From Desulfobacteraceae bacterium (GTDB taxonomy: Bacteria; Desulfobacterota; Desulfobacteria; Desulfobacterales; Desulfobacteraceae), in contig JAAEKY010000452.1 in NCBI GenBank assembly GCA_024227235.1, positions 1-61,604 on the forward strand: a stretch of DNA of 61,604 bases, given 5' to 3'. Positions 9,969 through 19,780 of the stretch are shown in pieces. Under the pieces are notes generated by a model. The model had not been told where the DNA came from, did no database searches, and was given only the letters and a program-made list of their open reading frames with translations. Position 1 is the first letter of the stretch, and every line of letters begins with the position of its first letter. The translations under genes and the position numbers were made by a program.

Positions 9969-10552
9969 TTGGTTTTAACGGTATCCGTTATTTTAAAATC
10001 AATGTTTAATATTTTATTTTTTGAATTCATTTGTTTTATTAAAATACCTTTGAGCCCTTGTCTTGCTCTGGTTAACCTGGACATCACAGTCCCAATCGGG
10101 ACATCTAAGACTGTAGCAATCTCTTTATACAGCATTTCATCCATATAATATAACAGCAAGACTTCTTTGTATTTTTCTGGCAATTGATTAATCGCTTTTT
10201 GAACGGCGAGACGGTTAGACACTTTTGCAAGAACATGCTCGGCATCATCTGGTGTAACACTATTCTTTAAAAAGTCTTGATAATCTGTTTCAGATAGTCT
10301 TTGTCGACTCTTTTTTTTGTGATAGCTTTTCAGGAAATTATTTCTTAATATTCTCAGCAGCCAGGGCTTGCACTTTGATTTCTCTCTTAATTGATGGAAT
10401 TTATTAAAGGCCATCAAATAAGTTTCCTGAACGATATCTTCAGCATCAAACACATTATGGCAGTATTTTAGTGCTACGTTGTATAAAAGCTTCATGTGCG
10501 GATACGTCAACGCTTTAAACTCTTTTCTGGAAACGGCTTTTTTGAATATCAT
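9965..10552 (-). CDS. RNA polymerase ECF-type sigma-70 factor
   Basis: 195 residues. Region 2 includes AEDIVQETYLMAFNKFHQL, the DAEDIVQE core-binding/-10 signature; region 4 includes LPEKYKEVLLLYYMDEMLYKEIATVLDVPIGTVMSRLTRAR, a helix-turn-helix for -35 recognition (short excerpts joined; about residues 125-165). First gene of the sigma/anti-sigma/DUF255 operon. ECF factors usually transcribe their own operon, but no promoter motif could be assigned. AGGA lies 9 bases before ATG. Confidence 0.93.
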   Translation of the reverse strand: MIFKKAVSRKEFKALTYPHMKLLYNVALKYCHNVFDAEDIVQETYLMAFNKFHQLREKSKCKPWLLRILRNNFLKSYHKKKSRQRLSETDYQDFLKNSVTPDDAEHVLAKVSNRLAVQKAINQLPEKYKEVLLLYYMDEMLYKEIATVLDVPIGTVMSRLTRARQGLKGILIKQMNSKNKILNIDFKITDTVKTK

Positions 10553-10858
10553 GTAATCATATCCTGACTCTGCCTCCTTTCTGTATAATAATCAGATTAT
10601 TGATCAATTCAATTGCACAGGTCTATTTTTATTAAAAAAAGATCTTTTAACTAGTGACGAGATATTATTTTTTTTATTCCAAACCAATCTTTACCCACAC
10701 AAAAATCTTCTAAGACTATCAGTCAAATAATGGAGAAATACTTTGAGGAAGGAGATGCTGAAGGTACGCTCTCCTGATAAAATTCTTAAAAAAAGCATAT
10801 GGTTAAACAAGCTGTTTCCAGTTTTACCACTATACCCCTTATATCTATTTGATTTACA
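10553..10858. other. Intergenic region upstream of the ECF sigma gene
   Basis: 306 bp, AT-rich. Contains a weak dyad AGGAGA ... TCTCCT at about 10747-10772. A short plus-strand frame here runs antisense into the 10859-11233 gene and is not believed. No promoter assigned. Confidence 0.35.
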
Positions 10859-11233
10859 TCATAGTGATTGCAAGAAAGCTTTTGCTTTTTCTTTATCTCT
10901 AAAAGCTTTATATTTGAATGGAAGAAATTTGGACATTGAAATGAATAAATCAACCATGGCTTTGTGCATTTCTCCTGGAACAACTATAGCCGATTTATTC
11001 GCAAATTTCTTATCTTCTGGTTTATAAAAACTTAATACCTCTGAAATTTCCTTCAAATCCCCTATATTTAAATCGATTGAGGATTCATAAAAATTCCACA
11101 ATGTATTTTTCTGAGTATAGTCAGGATGGTTCATCAATTCTGATATGGCAGCGATAAGACCTGTTTTATCCACAAGACCAGAAACTGTAACTTCGATATA
11201 CTTTTCTATAGATGTATTAAGATCATATTCCAT
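10859..11233 (-). CDS. SpoIIAA-like (STAS-superfamily-type) small protein
   Basis: 124 residues without signal peptide or membrane segment. The pattern IEVTVSGLVDKTGLIAAISELM, an alternating strand/helix beginning, and the helix-strand IVVPGEMHKAMVDLFISMSK ... PFKYKAFRDKEKAKAFLQ end resemble proteins annotated as STAS/SpoIIAA-like in deltaproteobacteria (for example, 'FRDKEKAKAFL' is like their 'F.d...A..WL' ending). Function unknown. AGGA lies 6 bases before ATG. Monocistronic as far as can be seen. Confidence 0.6.
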   Translation of the reverse strand: MEYDLNTSIEKYIEVTVSGLVDKTGLIAAISELMNHPDYTQKNTLWNFYESSIDLNIGDLKEISEVLSFYKPEDKKFANKSAIVVPGEMHKAMVDLFISMSKFLPFKYKAFRDKEKAKAFLQSL

Positions 11234-11599
11234 CTTTTGTCCTGATAAAAAGTCTTATAGATATTAGCAATATATCATTAACATTTATTTAATTCACCAT
11301 TCCTCTTTTCTCTTATACTATTCTCAGGTTAAATATAATACCCCGGTTATAAAGATTCTATGTAATGTCAGAAGCAAATTAACTACTATATCCCACAAAC
11401 ACAAATCAATAAAACTTGTTTAATATCATATATTTAAGCATTGAGAGGTATGCTTCACTATGCCCAATTATTTTGTACATTACAAAAAGATAAAACCGTG
11501 AGAAGGAATGGGTGAACTATTTAATTAGCCCTGGAACAACAAAGTTCTAATGCTCCTAACCACAATACTTTGAGGTAACTTTAATATAAAGATATGATA
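11234..11599. other. Intergenic region with a long imperfect inverted repeat
   Basis: 366 bp. No gene. TTCACCATTCCTC near 11293 and GAAGGAATGGGTGAA near 11502-11516 are imperfect inverse copies about 190 bp apart, which might be the ends of a small decayed element. No target duplication was recognised. Confidence 0.3.
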
Positions 11600-14500
11600 C
11601 TATTTATCTAAAACATCTCGTATAGCTTTTGCAATGTTTAACTTTGAGACAGGCTTCATAACAAGCCCATCTATTCCAAGCAGTTTTGCTTTTTCCTCAT
11701 CAATGATAGCACTGTGGCCTGTACAAATAATAACAGGAATATCAGGCTTGATTGCTTTTAATTTTTCAGCTAAATTGACACCTGTCATTTGAGGCATTGT
11801 CATATCAGTAATTACCAGGTCGAATGATTCAGGTTTAGCTTTGAATAGTTCCAGAGCTTCAACAGGATTCAACTGTGTCTCAATTTGATAGCCAAGCCCT
11901 TCAAGAGTTTTCTTAGTCATATTTACAATGGATGCTTCATCATCGACAAACAAGATCGATTCTGTTCCATGTGGGATCTCTTCCTTCACTTTAATTTCAG
12001 GTTCAGGCAATTCATCAATTACAGGCAATAAAATATTGAAGGTTGCACCTTGCCCGGGATTGCTGTCAACAGAAATAACCCCGTCATGATTTTTTACAAT
12101 ACCATGAACAACAGCTAACCCCATTCCTGAAGTTTCTGCAAGGCCCTTGGTTGAAAAATAAGGATCAAATACTTTATCAATGATGTCTGGTGCAATGCCA
12201 GGCCCTGAATCTTTTACAGTAATTTTAATATGGTTTCCTTCAGATAGGTTGGTATAATTCTTACAATCCTCTTCATCCAAATTTACAGTTCCTATATCAA
12301 TTTCTATTGTTCCTCCAGTTTCCTGCATAGCCTGAGAAGCATTTGCAAATAGATTCATAAAGATCTGATTGATTTGTGTTGTATCACCCAGTATTGGGAT
12401 ATCAGTATCCGGCATAGTTGTTTTTAAATTGATGGTGCTTGGTATGGTTGGTCTCAAGAAATCAATTGTATCTTTTATTATGGTAACCGCACCCATTGGT
12501 TTGAAATCTTGGTTTGTTTTTCGACAAAAATGAAGGAGTTGTTTTACAACACCTGCGGCTCTTAGGCATGCTGACTTGATCTCTTCAAGATTGGAATACA
12601 CAGGGTTCCATTCTGGGATACCGTCAAGTGCCAACTCTGTATTACCAACAATCATGTAGAGAAGATTATTAAATTCATGGGCAACACCACCTGCAAGGAT
12701 TCCGATTGATTCCATTTTATGAGCTTGGCGTAGCTGTTCTTCCAGGGTCTTTCGTTCGGTGATATCTATTGAAGATGACATTAACCCTATTGGGTTTTGA
12801 TTTTCATCAAAAATAGTTGCTGCAGAAACCTGTACATCTATTTTCAAGCCATCTTTTTTATTTATTTCGAGTTCCCCTTCCCATTTTCTTTTTTTTGAGA
12901 GCATATTCATGATTTCTTCATAATACTCTCCTACAGACCAGAATTGTGAAAAATGTTTACCAATAACCTCTTCCGGATTATATCCAGTTTTTTCGAAGAA
13001 TAATGGATTTATGAAAGTTAACATACCATCAAAGTCAAATGTTGCAATTATTGATGATGCGGAATCAATAATGTAATCTTTTATTCTCAGTGCTTCTTCT
13101 GTTTCTTTGCGCGTGGTAATATCTGTTAGAACAGAGATGAACCCTGTTACATTCTCTTCAGTATCTTTTTGATAATTCCACGCTACTTCTATGTTCCTCT
13201 CTTCACCTTGTTTTGTTAATTGCGTGCAGAAATATGGAGTTGGCGGGGTGTTATCCTTTATTAGCATTTCAAAATATCCTGGCAACGCATCACGCAGGGG
13301 GCCAGGGGATTGAATGTCAATTACCGACTGTCCAATCAAACTTTGTCCTTCAAACCCCAACATTTGGTGGTACTTTTTATTGGCAAAGAGAATTTTCCCG
13401 TCGCAATCTATTTCCTGAATTCCATAAGGATTATTCTCGACAAGAATACGATACCGCTCTTTACTCTTCAGTAGCATCTCCTCTGCCTGCTTGCGATTAT
13501 CAATCTCAACCTTTAACTTTGTATTTGTAAACTTAAGGATTAAAGCACTAAGACTAATCAATAAAATAATCGCAATTGCGACACCAATCACCCATCGGAT
13601 CCAAGTATAGTCAGGCATGGGATTTGGGTCATAAATGAACCCCTCAAGTGAAAAGCCCGGATCGGCCATCCCCAGCTCAACGTAGGTATCTGCCATGTGA
13701 TACCAGCGCCCGGGGTTCATATGTCCGATCTTTATCAGATCAGGCAACATCAATTTGCGTATGGCAATTGCTTCAAAGAGGAGCTGCTCCCGCGTGTTTT
13801 TTGTCCCATACGTCGTCAAAATCAAATCAATGATTTCTTCCGGATGTTTCATAGCATATTGCCAGCCGCGCAGAGATGCTTCGCGGAATGCCTTGACCTG
13901 GTTTGGACGTTCTTTTAGCTCCCGTTCAGATGTGAACAAGCAATCCCCATAAAAATTAATCCCATAGGTTTTTGGGTCGATGATCGACACCGGTATCTTT
14001 TGGGATTCAAGATAAAATGGCTCGTTTGTTGAATACGCAACAAAAACATCCGTTTCCCCTTCAATCAGAGCATTCAAATTGAAACTGCTGGGGATTATAT
14101 TGATCTGCTCCAATGAAATCCCTTCCTTGAGGAGTAAGGCTTTAGGTTCGGCATCTTCATTTCCTCCGAACAACATAACCCGTCGCCCAATTAGGTCCTG
14201 AGGGGTGCTAATTCCAGACTCCTTCTTGGCCAGGAGAATTTGGGCTGAGTGTTGAAATATGGATGCAAGCACAACGATAGGTTTTCCATGCAAACGATGG
14301 GCTAACATCGAAGACGTTCCTACTGCGTAATCGGCCCGGCCAGAAACAAGCTCTTCTACCGGTATTTTTTCTGTCCGCCCTTCTGATATAGTGACTTGAA
14401 AACCAGCATCTCTGTAAAATCCTCTTTCTACAGCAGCATAATATCCTGCAAACTGGAATTGATGTGACCAACACAATTCTAATCTCACCGGATTTAGTTT

Positions 14501-14752
14501 CTCTTCATAATTTGAATTGACAGCAGTTTTTTCAACGGCGTCTCTCTCCGAGTCTTTGGCCTCTATATTTTTGGCAGGCATGAGCATTATACCGAGGATC
14601 AACAACAATATCGAAAAAAAATACTGGACTTGATTTTTGAAATACATTCCATGAACCCATATAAGTTTAACCCTTGGAACAAGCTCAGATTTTGATTGTT
14701 CTAATTCCTGAACTCTTTTTTCTAATCCTTCATACGTAAGTTTTTCAGCCAT
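11600..14752 (-). CDS. Hybrid sensor histidine kinase: periplasmic NMT1/THI5-like binding domain, PAS, kinase, receiver
   Basis: 1050 residues from the ATG at 14752 (GGAGAG 7 bases upstream; the in-frame ATG 15 bases earlier has none). Order: short coiled coil MAEKLTYEGLEKRVQELE; transmembrane helix; a periplasmic substrate-binding domain of the NMT1/THI5 type (ELCWSHQFQFAGYYAAVERG, GRADYAVGTSSML, DVFVAYSTNEP); second transmembrane helix (WVIGVAIAIILLISLSALIL); two PAS domains; HisKA with phospho-acceptor in GGVAHEFNNLL; HATPase (NLFANASQAM, DSGPGIAP, GMGLAVVHGIV); C-terminal receiver with phospho-Asp in LVITDMTMPQMTG. The binding domain suggests sensing of a pyrimidine/thiamine-precursor or other small organic ligand. 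The partner response regulator is not adjacent. Confidence 0.92.
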   Translation of the reverse strand: MAEKLTYEGLEKRVQELEQSKSELVPRVKLIWVHGMYFKNQVQYFFSILLLILGIMLMPAKNIEAKDSERDAVEKTAVNSNYEEKLNPVRLELCWSHQFQFAGYYAAVERGFYRDAGFQVTISEGRTEKIPVEELVSGRADYAVGTSSMLAHRLHGKPIVVLASIFQHSAQILLAKKESGISTPQDLIGRRVMLFGGNEDAEPKALLLKEGISLEQINIIPSSFNLNALIEGETDVFVAYSTNEPFYLESQKIPVSIIDPKTYGINFYGDCLFTSERELKERPNQVKAFREASLRGWQYAMKHPEEIIDLILTTYGTKNTREQLLFEAIAIRKLMLPDLIKIGHMNPGRWYHMADTYVELGMADPGFSLEGFIYDPNPMPDYTWIRWVIGVAIAIILLISLSALILKFTNTKLKVEIDNRKQAEEMLLKSKERYRILVENNPYGIQEIDCDGKILFANKKYHQMLGFEGQSLIGQSVIDIQSPGPLRDALPGYFEMLIKDNTPPTPYFCTQLTKQGEERNIEVAWNYQKDTEENVTGFISVLTDITTRKETEEALRIKDYIIDSASSIIATFDFDGMLTFINPLFFEKTGYNPEEVIGKHFSQFWSVGEYYEEIMNMLSKKRKWEGELEINKKDGLKIDVQVSAATIFDENQNPIGLMSSSIDITERKTLEEQLRQAHKMESIGILAGGVAHEFNNLLYMIVGNTELALDGIPEWNPVYSNLEEIKSACLRAAGVVKQLLHFCRKTNQDFKPMGAVTIIKDTIDFLRPTIPSTINLKTTMPDTDIPILGDTTQINQIFMNLFANASQAMQETGGTIEIDIGTVNLDEEDCKNYTNLSEGNHIKITVKDSGPGIAPDIIDKVFDPYFSTKGLAETSGMGLAVVHGIVKNHDGVISVDSNPGQGATFNILLPVIDELPEPEIKVKEEIPHGTESILFVDDEASIVNMTKKTLEGLGYQIETQLNPVEALELFKAKPESFDLVITDMTMPQMTGVNLAEKLKAIKPDIPVIICTGHSAIIDEEKAKLLGIDGLVMKPVSKLNIAKAIRDVLDK

Positions 14753-15470
14753 CAGAAGGCTCTCCAAGTTATAGATTTTTAAATGTTCAGGACGGTATTA
14801 AGCAAATAAAGAGGCGAACAGTTTTTAACGCACAGATCAATTCAGTATTGATAACAGAACATATATTGGCAACAAAAACAATAGGGATAAACACCTAATT
14901 TTACATGAGGATAAAACTCATTGCCCAACTCCACAGGCTGGCCTTTCAGGCCAGTAATATAAACCACAATCTACCTGGATAACCTGGATTGTAATGTACA
15001 TTTCAAAAGTAGGCCATATGCAAAGTACCTGAATTCCATATCTGGTGCAATGAGAAGGTTAAACAGTTTGTGAAGGAAAAACTATAAATCTAACATCACT
15101 ACTTGAGTATTATATTGCTTTTAGTGATATGAATTATTTATGGAGTATATAAATTAGTTTTAAGCTTGCCAAAATAACGACATATACCAACAACCTATCA
15201 AAACTTTCTAAAAAGCCTCCTATGCGCACTATATGCGGCCTCAGGTGCTGCATAAACAGTCTCTCTCAAACCCCATATTTTAATCTTTGATGGATTGAGA
15301 TTGATTCTTGCTTAATTAGATTGAATAGATGTATTGATAAATCAAGTATGGGTGTAAGCACGTGAAAACGTACACACCGACATACACACTATACTTACAC
15401 ACTTTTGGCTGTGTGGTAGATGAATGGATTAATATTTAAGTGTGATATCAGACGGTTATCATCTTCGTTG
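14753..15470. other. Long intergenic region, 718 bp
   Basis: No gene supported. Contains a 7-bp-stem hairpin CTGGCCT TTC AGGCCAG at 14938-14954 without a U-run. Just past the cation-efflux gene stop there is a dyad-rich stretch (15353-15400) with GTGTAAG and CTTACAC about 35 bases apart and inner ACGT repeats, which could end the cation-efflux transcript. Confidence 0.35.
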
Positions 15471-16340
15471 TCATTCCGCTGGTTCCAGGTGAACCATGAC
15501 ATCAATGATTTTGGGATAATTTTGGATAAGGGTCTGTTTAACCTCTTCAGATATATCATGGCCATGGATAACAGACATGTGCCCGTCAACTTCCAGGTGA
15601 AGATCAATATAAATATAATTGGCAAGTTTCCGTGTTCTTAGTTTATGGACACCTTTAACATTTGGTATGGCTGTTATCGACTTTTCAAGTTTGATAATCT
15701 GTTTTTTTGAGATACCGGTATCTAAAAGGTCATTAATATTGGTGAAAAGGATTTCTAAACCGATCTTGATAATAAACGCAGAGACTATTATCGCACCAAT
15801 TTGATCCAGAAAACTTAATCTTGGATCTATTAAGGAGGCAACAACTGCAATAAGGACTGGAATAGAAGATAATGCATCTGTTCTATGGTGCCAGGCATTG
15901 GCTTTAAGTGAAGAAGAATTAATTTTATTGCCAACTTTGTAGGTTATTTTGAAAAGGTATTCTTTTAGAATAATTGAGATGACAGGGCCGATAATTACAA
16001 GCCAGGTCAATTGGGCAGGTTTTCTTTCCAACAAAGAAACCATGCCATTATATCCAATTGCGCATGCTACAAAAATGAGGATAAAACCTATTAAAATGGT
16101 AATAAAAGATTCAATCTTATGGTGGCCATATGGATGTTCATCATCTGGCGGTGCAGTCCAGTATTTCACGCCAAATAAAATTACCAGGTCAGATGATGTA
16201 TCTGAAAAACTGTGAAGGGCATCTGCGACAACCGCCTGGCTATTGCCAAGGTAACCAATTAAAAATTTGATAATGGAAAGCGCAACATTCCCCACAAGGC
16301 CGATCAGAGTGATATGTTGAATTTGGGTTTTTTTATCCAT
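15471..16340 (-). CDS. Cation diffusion facilitator (CDF) family metal efflux protein
   Basis: 289 residues, six predicted transmembrane helices plus a cytosolic ferredoxin-like C-terminal domain (KGVHKLRTRKLANYIYIDLHLEVDG). Exports divalent metal (Zn, Fe, Mn or similar) against H+. Metal-site motif in helix II VADALHSFSDTSSD (D/H) and in helix V NAWHHRTDALSS (HxxxD); DDEHPYGHHKIE is the family's conserved loop. ATG at 16340 chosen over a TTG six bases upstream. Lies 90 bp after MutY on the same strand. Metal specificity cannot be read from sequence. Confidence 0.92.
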   Translation of the reverse strand: MDKKTQIQHITLIGLVGNVALSIIKFLIGYLGNSQAVVADALHSFSDTSSDLVILFGVKYWTAPPDDEHPYGHHKIESFITILIGFILIFVACAIGYNGMVSLLERKPAQLTWLVIIGPVISIILKEYLFKITYKVGNKINSSSLKANAWHHRTDALSSIPVLIAVVASLIDPRLSFLDQIGAIIVSAFIIKIGLEILFTNINDLLDTGISKKQIIKLEKSITAIPNVKGVHKLRTRKLANYIYIDLHLEVDGHMSVIHGHDISEEVKQTLIQNYPKIIDVMVHLEPAE

Positions 16341-16430
16341 TTTCAAATCTTTTTAACTATGGTTTAAAAAAATTCCGAAATAAATTATCCATAGTATATT
16401 CTAAAATAAAACTCGATTAAAGCACTTTGA

Positions 16431-17519
16431 TTAATTTTCTATTAAAGGGATGAATTTTAAATTTGCTTTGGGGAACGCAAAATTATCTATTTGTTTTAAG
16501 TTTATCCATTTATAATCTATAGGACCATTCAATTGAATAGCGCCTGATATGTAGTTGCAATAAAAAATATCCATTTTGATTTTGAAATGCGTGTAAGCAT
16601 GATGGATAGTTGTCAGATGTGACTCGATTTCAGCTTGGATACCCGTTTCTTCTTTAATTTCTCGGACACATGCCAAAGTGGCATCTTCATCTTTTTTTAA
16701 CTTTCCACCTGGAAATTCCCATAATCCGCCCAAAAGTCCATCAAGCTTTCGCCGGGTGATTAACAGCCTCCCATTTTTTCGAACAATTCCGGCAGCAATA
16801 TGATAAGTAGGAACTTTTTTTGCCTTAACTCGTTTTGGGAAGTTGTTTGTTTTACCAGACTCATATGCTTTACAAAAAATGGACACAGGGCAGATTTTGC
16901 ATTTAAAGTTTTTAGGGGTACAGATTAATGCACCTAACTCCATCATGGCCTGATTAAAAATGCCTGAATCATTTTTATCAAGAAGCTTGTCAGCATACGC
17001 TTTAAAATATTTATGAGAAGATGATTTGTTCACAGGATCAGACATACAAAAAATCCTGGCCAAGACCCTTTTGACGTTACCATCCACAACAGCAAACGGG
17101 TGGTCAAAAGCAATACTCTGTACAGCGGCAGCAATATAATCTCCCACACCAGGTAGTTTTTTAAACGAACCAAAATCATCTGGAATTTTACCGTCCAAGT
17201 CATTTACTATGATATTAGCAGCCTTATGAAAATTTCTGGCCCTGGCATAATATCCAAGTCCCTCCCACATCTTAAGCACTTTTTGAAGGTCAGATTTGGC
17301 CAAGGCATTAACAGTAGGGAATTGATCTACAAAATTAAAAAAATACGGAATGACCGTTTTTACCTGAGTCTGCTGAAGCATGACTTCAGAGATCCAAATG
17401 CAGTAGGGATCATGGCTTTCTCGCCAGGGCAAATTCCGGTGACATCCCTGATACCAATTCCCAAGTTTTTCTTGAAACCTGGGAATGTCTTTTTTTTGTA
17501 AATTCATGCACCCGACCAT
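16431..17519 (-). CDS. mutY: A/G-specific adenine DNA glycosylase MutY
   Basis: Removes adenine mispaired with 8-oxoguanine. Helix-hairpin-helix DNA glycosylase core: SEVMLQQTQV with the catalytic Glu, LPGVGDYIAAAV hairpin and catalytic Asp in AVVDGNVKRVLAR. The 4Fe-4S cluster is C-x6-C-x2-C-x5-C (CTPKNFKCKICPVSIFC). The C-terminal NUDIX-like 8-oxoG recognition domain (GGLWEFPGGKLKKDE, REIKEETG) is complete and even keeps a nearly intact Nudix box. An alternative ATG at 17507 (MNLQKK) would drop four residues; neither start has a strong ribosome site. Length is normal for MutY. Confidence 0.95.
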   Translation of the reverse strand: MVGCMNLQKKDIPRFQEKLGNWYQGCHRNLPWRESHDPYCIWISEVMLQQTQVKTVIPYFFNFVDQFPTVNALAKSDLQKVLKMWEGLGYYARARNFHKAANIIVNDLDGKIPDDFGSFKKLPGVGDYIAAAVQSIAFDHPFAVVDGNVKRVLARIFCMSDPVNKSSSHKYFKAYADKLLDKNDSGIFNQAMMELGALICTPKNFKCKICPVSIFCKAYESGKTNNFPKRVKAKKVPTYHIAAGIVRKNGRLLITRRKLDGLLGGLWEFPGGKLKKDEDATLACVREIKEETGIQAEIESHLTTIHHAYTHFKIKMDIFYCNYISGAIQLNGPIDYKWINLKQIDNFAFPKANLKFIPLIEN

Positions 17520-18148
17520 ACCATAAAGGGTCTATCTTATATACAAAAAATCGATACCTTATTCTTACAACTCATTTAGATCTGGGACCCCGCTTTCTTT
17601 CATGTAAGGAAAGGTTAAGAATTGATTTATTGGCACTGTGGAAGGCTTATTCTATGGCCCTTTTTTTACATTGAATATAATAAAACCTCATATTATAGTC
17701 AGAACTGTCCTCTTTTTGGGTTTGAATTTCCTGAAAAAGACGATCAATTTATATACCAGCGATTACCAAAAATTTTCAAAAGGTCAAATCAATTATCTTT
17801 TTATTCCAAATAATTGAGATCACCGATTGAAAAGGAAAATTTAAAATATGGCAAAACTTACCGTCAACACTGTTAGAATTTTGGCAATATTTTCTTGTTC
17901 TTAATTCTTAAAAAGGGATGAATTTAAGATCGAAATCAGTTGAAATCACAGCTTGAAAATCCTAAAATCGATATCTGGTATCTCGATGAGATCGGGTCCG
18001 GGCTAAGAAAAACTCATGAAATCCGGGACAATCTGTTTAAATAGGTTTAATGCCTCTTTTTCAGAAATTTTATACTTCCCGATAACAGTAAAATCTACAG
18101 TCAGAAAATCCTTGACATAGGGATCTATCGGTATTTCAGAGAATTTTA
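17520..18148. other. Intergenic region with decayed coding fragments
   Basis: 629 bp. Plus strand 17928-18044 has a start-less frame including NPKIDIWYLDEIGSGLRKTH, which resembles the second catalytic block (..W.LDE..) of IS630-type transposases; only about 38 residues remain. Minus strand 18003-18140 has a start-less frame ending IGKYKISEKEALNLFKQI, with codon-like character but no family recognised. Both look like remnants. The rest is AT-rich and empty. Confidence 0.3.
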
Positions 18149-18604
18149 CTATACATATCTTGGGCGAGTTTTAGCCTTTTCATAATAATCCTCTATTCCC
18201 TTTTTTTGGATTATTTCGTTGATGGCCACCCAGCCTTTATAAAGCCCTGGATCAAAATTGGTTTTATCACAAGGGAATTGATCACACTGATAGCAAAAAT
18301 CAATCTGTTTTTTCTGATGACATCCGCGCACTCCACAGTCTTTAAACAGTTTGCAGTTTTCGTTGCGGCAGCCCTTACAATTTGCTGAGGCAAAATAATC
18401 GAGCATCTCTTTGAAGTCAGCATATTTTTTATAAATTGGGTCATCCAGCATTGTTTCAAAACGCTTGGCATTGATGTGAAAATTACCCAGTTTCTCTTTG
18501 AGTTTCATGCTGTATTTTCTTATATCTCCATCAACATGAGCAAAACAAGTTTCGCAGCAAAGTCCACAAGGGCCAATAGACTCTTTAATTTTTTCATCAA
18601 TCAT
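18149..18604 (-). CDS. DUF3795 cysteine-rich protein
   Basis: 151 residues. DUF3795 proteins start with a GPCGLCCETCFA-type motif and carry further Cys pairs (CKGCRNENC, CGVRGC, FCYQCDQFPC), probably metal or cluster binding; function unknown. The usual ending (EDYYEKAKTRPRYV) is present, so the gene is intact. AAAGGAG lies at proper spacing from ATG. It diverges from the GlxA-type regulator gene. Confidence 0.85.
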   Translation of the reverse strand: MIDEKIKESIGPCGLCCETCFAHVDGDIRKYSMKLKEKLGNFHINAKRFETMLDDPIYKKYADFKEMLDYFASANCKGCRNENCKLFKDCGVRGCHQKKQIDFCYQCDQFPCDKTNFDPGLYKGWVAINEIIQKKGIEDYYEKAKTRPRYV

Positions 18605-18731
18605 TATTTTTCTCCTTTTTTGGGTTAAAAAGCATTAATTGATCATACCCCTTGCATTTTAGAAATAAAAGTGGCATAAACGACAAAATAACAGGTGATA
18701 TCGACAATCAACACTATTATTTGGAATATCT

Positions 18732-19727
18732 ATGAAAAAAGTAACCATTCTTGGACTGTACAATACCATGGCGACAACTATTTTTGGCCCCATGGACATT
18801 TTAAACCAGGCTGGAAGATTGTTCAACCGTGTGAGCAGATGCCCGCAAACTCCTTTTTTCGAGGTCACAATTGCTTCGGCAGACGGGCTGCCTATCCGAT
18901 CGGTGAATAATATTCAGATTCAACCCCACGGTAGTATCAATCAGATCAAGCAAACTGATTTGATTATTATAGCATCAGCCACATACATTGACAAAATTCT
19001 TGAAAAAAACCCTGAACTTGTTCCCTGGATACGTCATCATTACGGTCAGGGAGCCCACGTTGCAAGCATTTGCACCGGTGTTTTTCTGTTGGCCGAAACC
19101 GGCTTGTTAGATGGTAAATCAGCCACTCTGCATTGGGGGTTTACAGATGAATTTTGTAAAAGATATCCTCAAATATCATTAAGCCAGGATCAAATGTACA
19201 TAGATCATGGTCGCCTCTACTGTTCTGCAGGTGTGAGTGCAGGTATGGATCTCTCCCTATACCTGGTGGAGAAATTTTGCGGTCGAAAGGCAGCTGTTGG
19301 CTCTGCAAAAACAATGGTTTTAGATATGGGAAGAGAAAGCCAAACTCCTTATAATTGTTATTTTGCACCAAAAGGTCACGGTGACTCTCCCATTGTTGAA
19401 GCCCAGGAATGGATAGAAGAGCATCAAACTCAGGCTATTGATTATGATTGGCTGGCACAAAAGTCTCGAATGAGCCGCCGTTCCTTAGAGCGCCGGTTTA
19501 AAAATGCTGTAGGGGTTACTCCTTTGGGATATTTACAAAAATTACGGGTAGAACACGCCAAGTATCTATTGGAGGAAGGCATCCAGACCTTTAATGAAAT
19601 TACGTATCAGGTCGGATATGAAGACATTTCATTTTTCAGAAAAATATTCATCAGGCTAACGGGCTTAAGACCTAAAGAATATCAACAGCGTTTCACTGGG
19701 TATTCTCATAAACCAGCGATACAATGA
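18732..19727 (+). CDS. GlxA-type transcriptional regulator (DJ-1/PfpI domain plus AraC HTH)
   Basis: 331 residues. N-terminal class I glutamine amidotransferase-like domain (about 1-200) with the nucleophile-elbow region VASICTGVFLLAETG, a non-enzymatic sensor in this family, and a C-terminal AraC domain with two helix-turn-helices (DWLAQKSRMSRRSLERRFK and FNEITYQVGYEDISFFRKIF). Such proteins respond to small molecules such as quaternary amines or aldehydes. It is transcribed toward the metallo-beta-lactamase gene on the opposite strand and may control one of its neighbours; target unknown. Confidence 0.92.
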   Translation: MKKVTILGLYNTMATTIFGPMDILNQAGRLFNRVSRCPQTPFFEVTIASADGLPIRSVNNIQIQPHGSINQIKQTDLIIIASATYIDKILEKNPELVPWIRHHYGQGAHVASICTGVFLLAETGLLDGKSATLHWGFTDEFCKRYPQISLSQDQMYIDHGRLYCSAGVSAGMDLSLYLVEKFCGRKAAVGSAKTMVLDMGRESQTPYNCYFAPKGHGDSPIVEAQEWIEEHQTQAIDYDWLAQKSRMSRRSLERRFKNAVGVTPLGYLQKLRVEHAKYLLEEGIQTFNEITYQVGYEDISFFRKIFIRLTGLRPKEYQQRFTGYSHKPAIQ

Positions 19728-19780
19728 TCCATATGCATTTCCTTTGTGATATCGCGTAACCTGTTTTCAGAAAGTTACTT

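Noticed and set aside
11288-11524. Decayed mobile element with inverted ends
   Set aside because: The ends are imperfect, the interior has no frame and no target duplication was seen; kept only as a note.
16357-16395. ACTATGG/CCATAGT inverted repeat between mutY and the CDF gene
   Set aside because: 7-bp arms in AT-rich DNA are expected by chance; no promoter overlap could be shown.
17622-17813. Plus-strand 63-codon frame downstream of mutY
   Set aside because: No ribosome site, aromatic-rich random composition.
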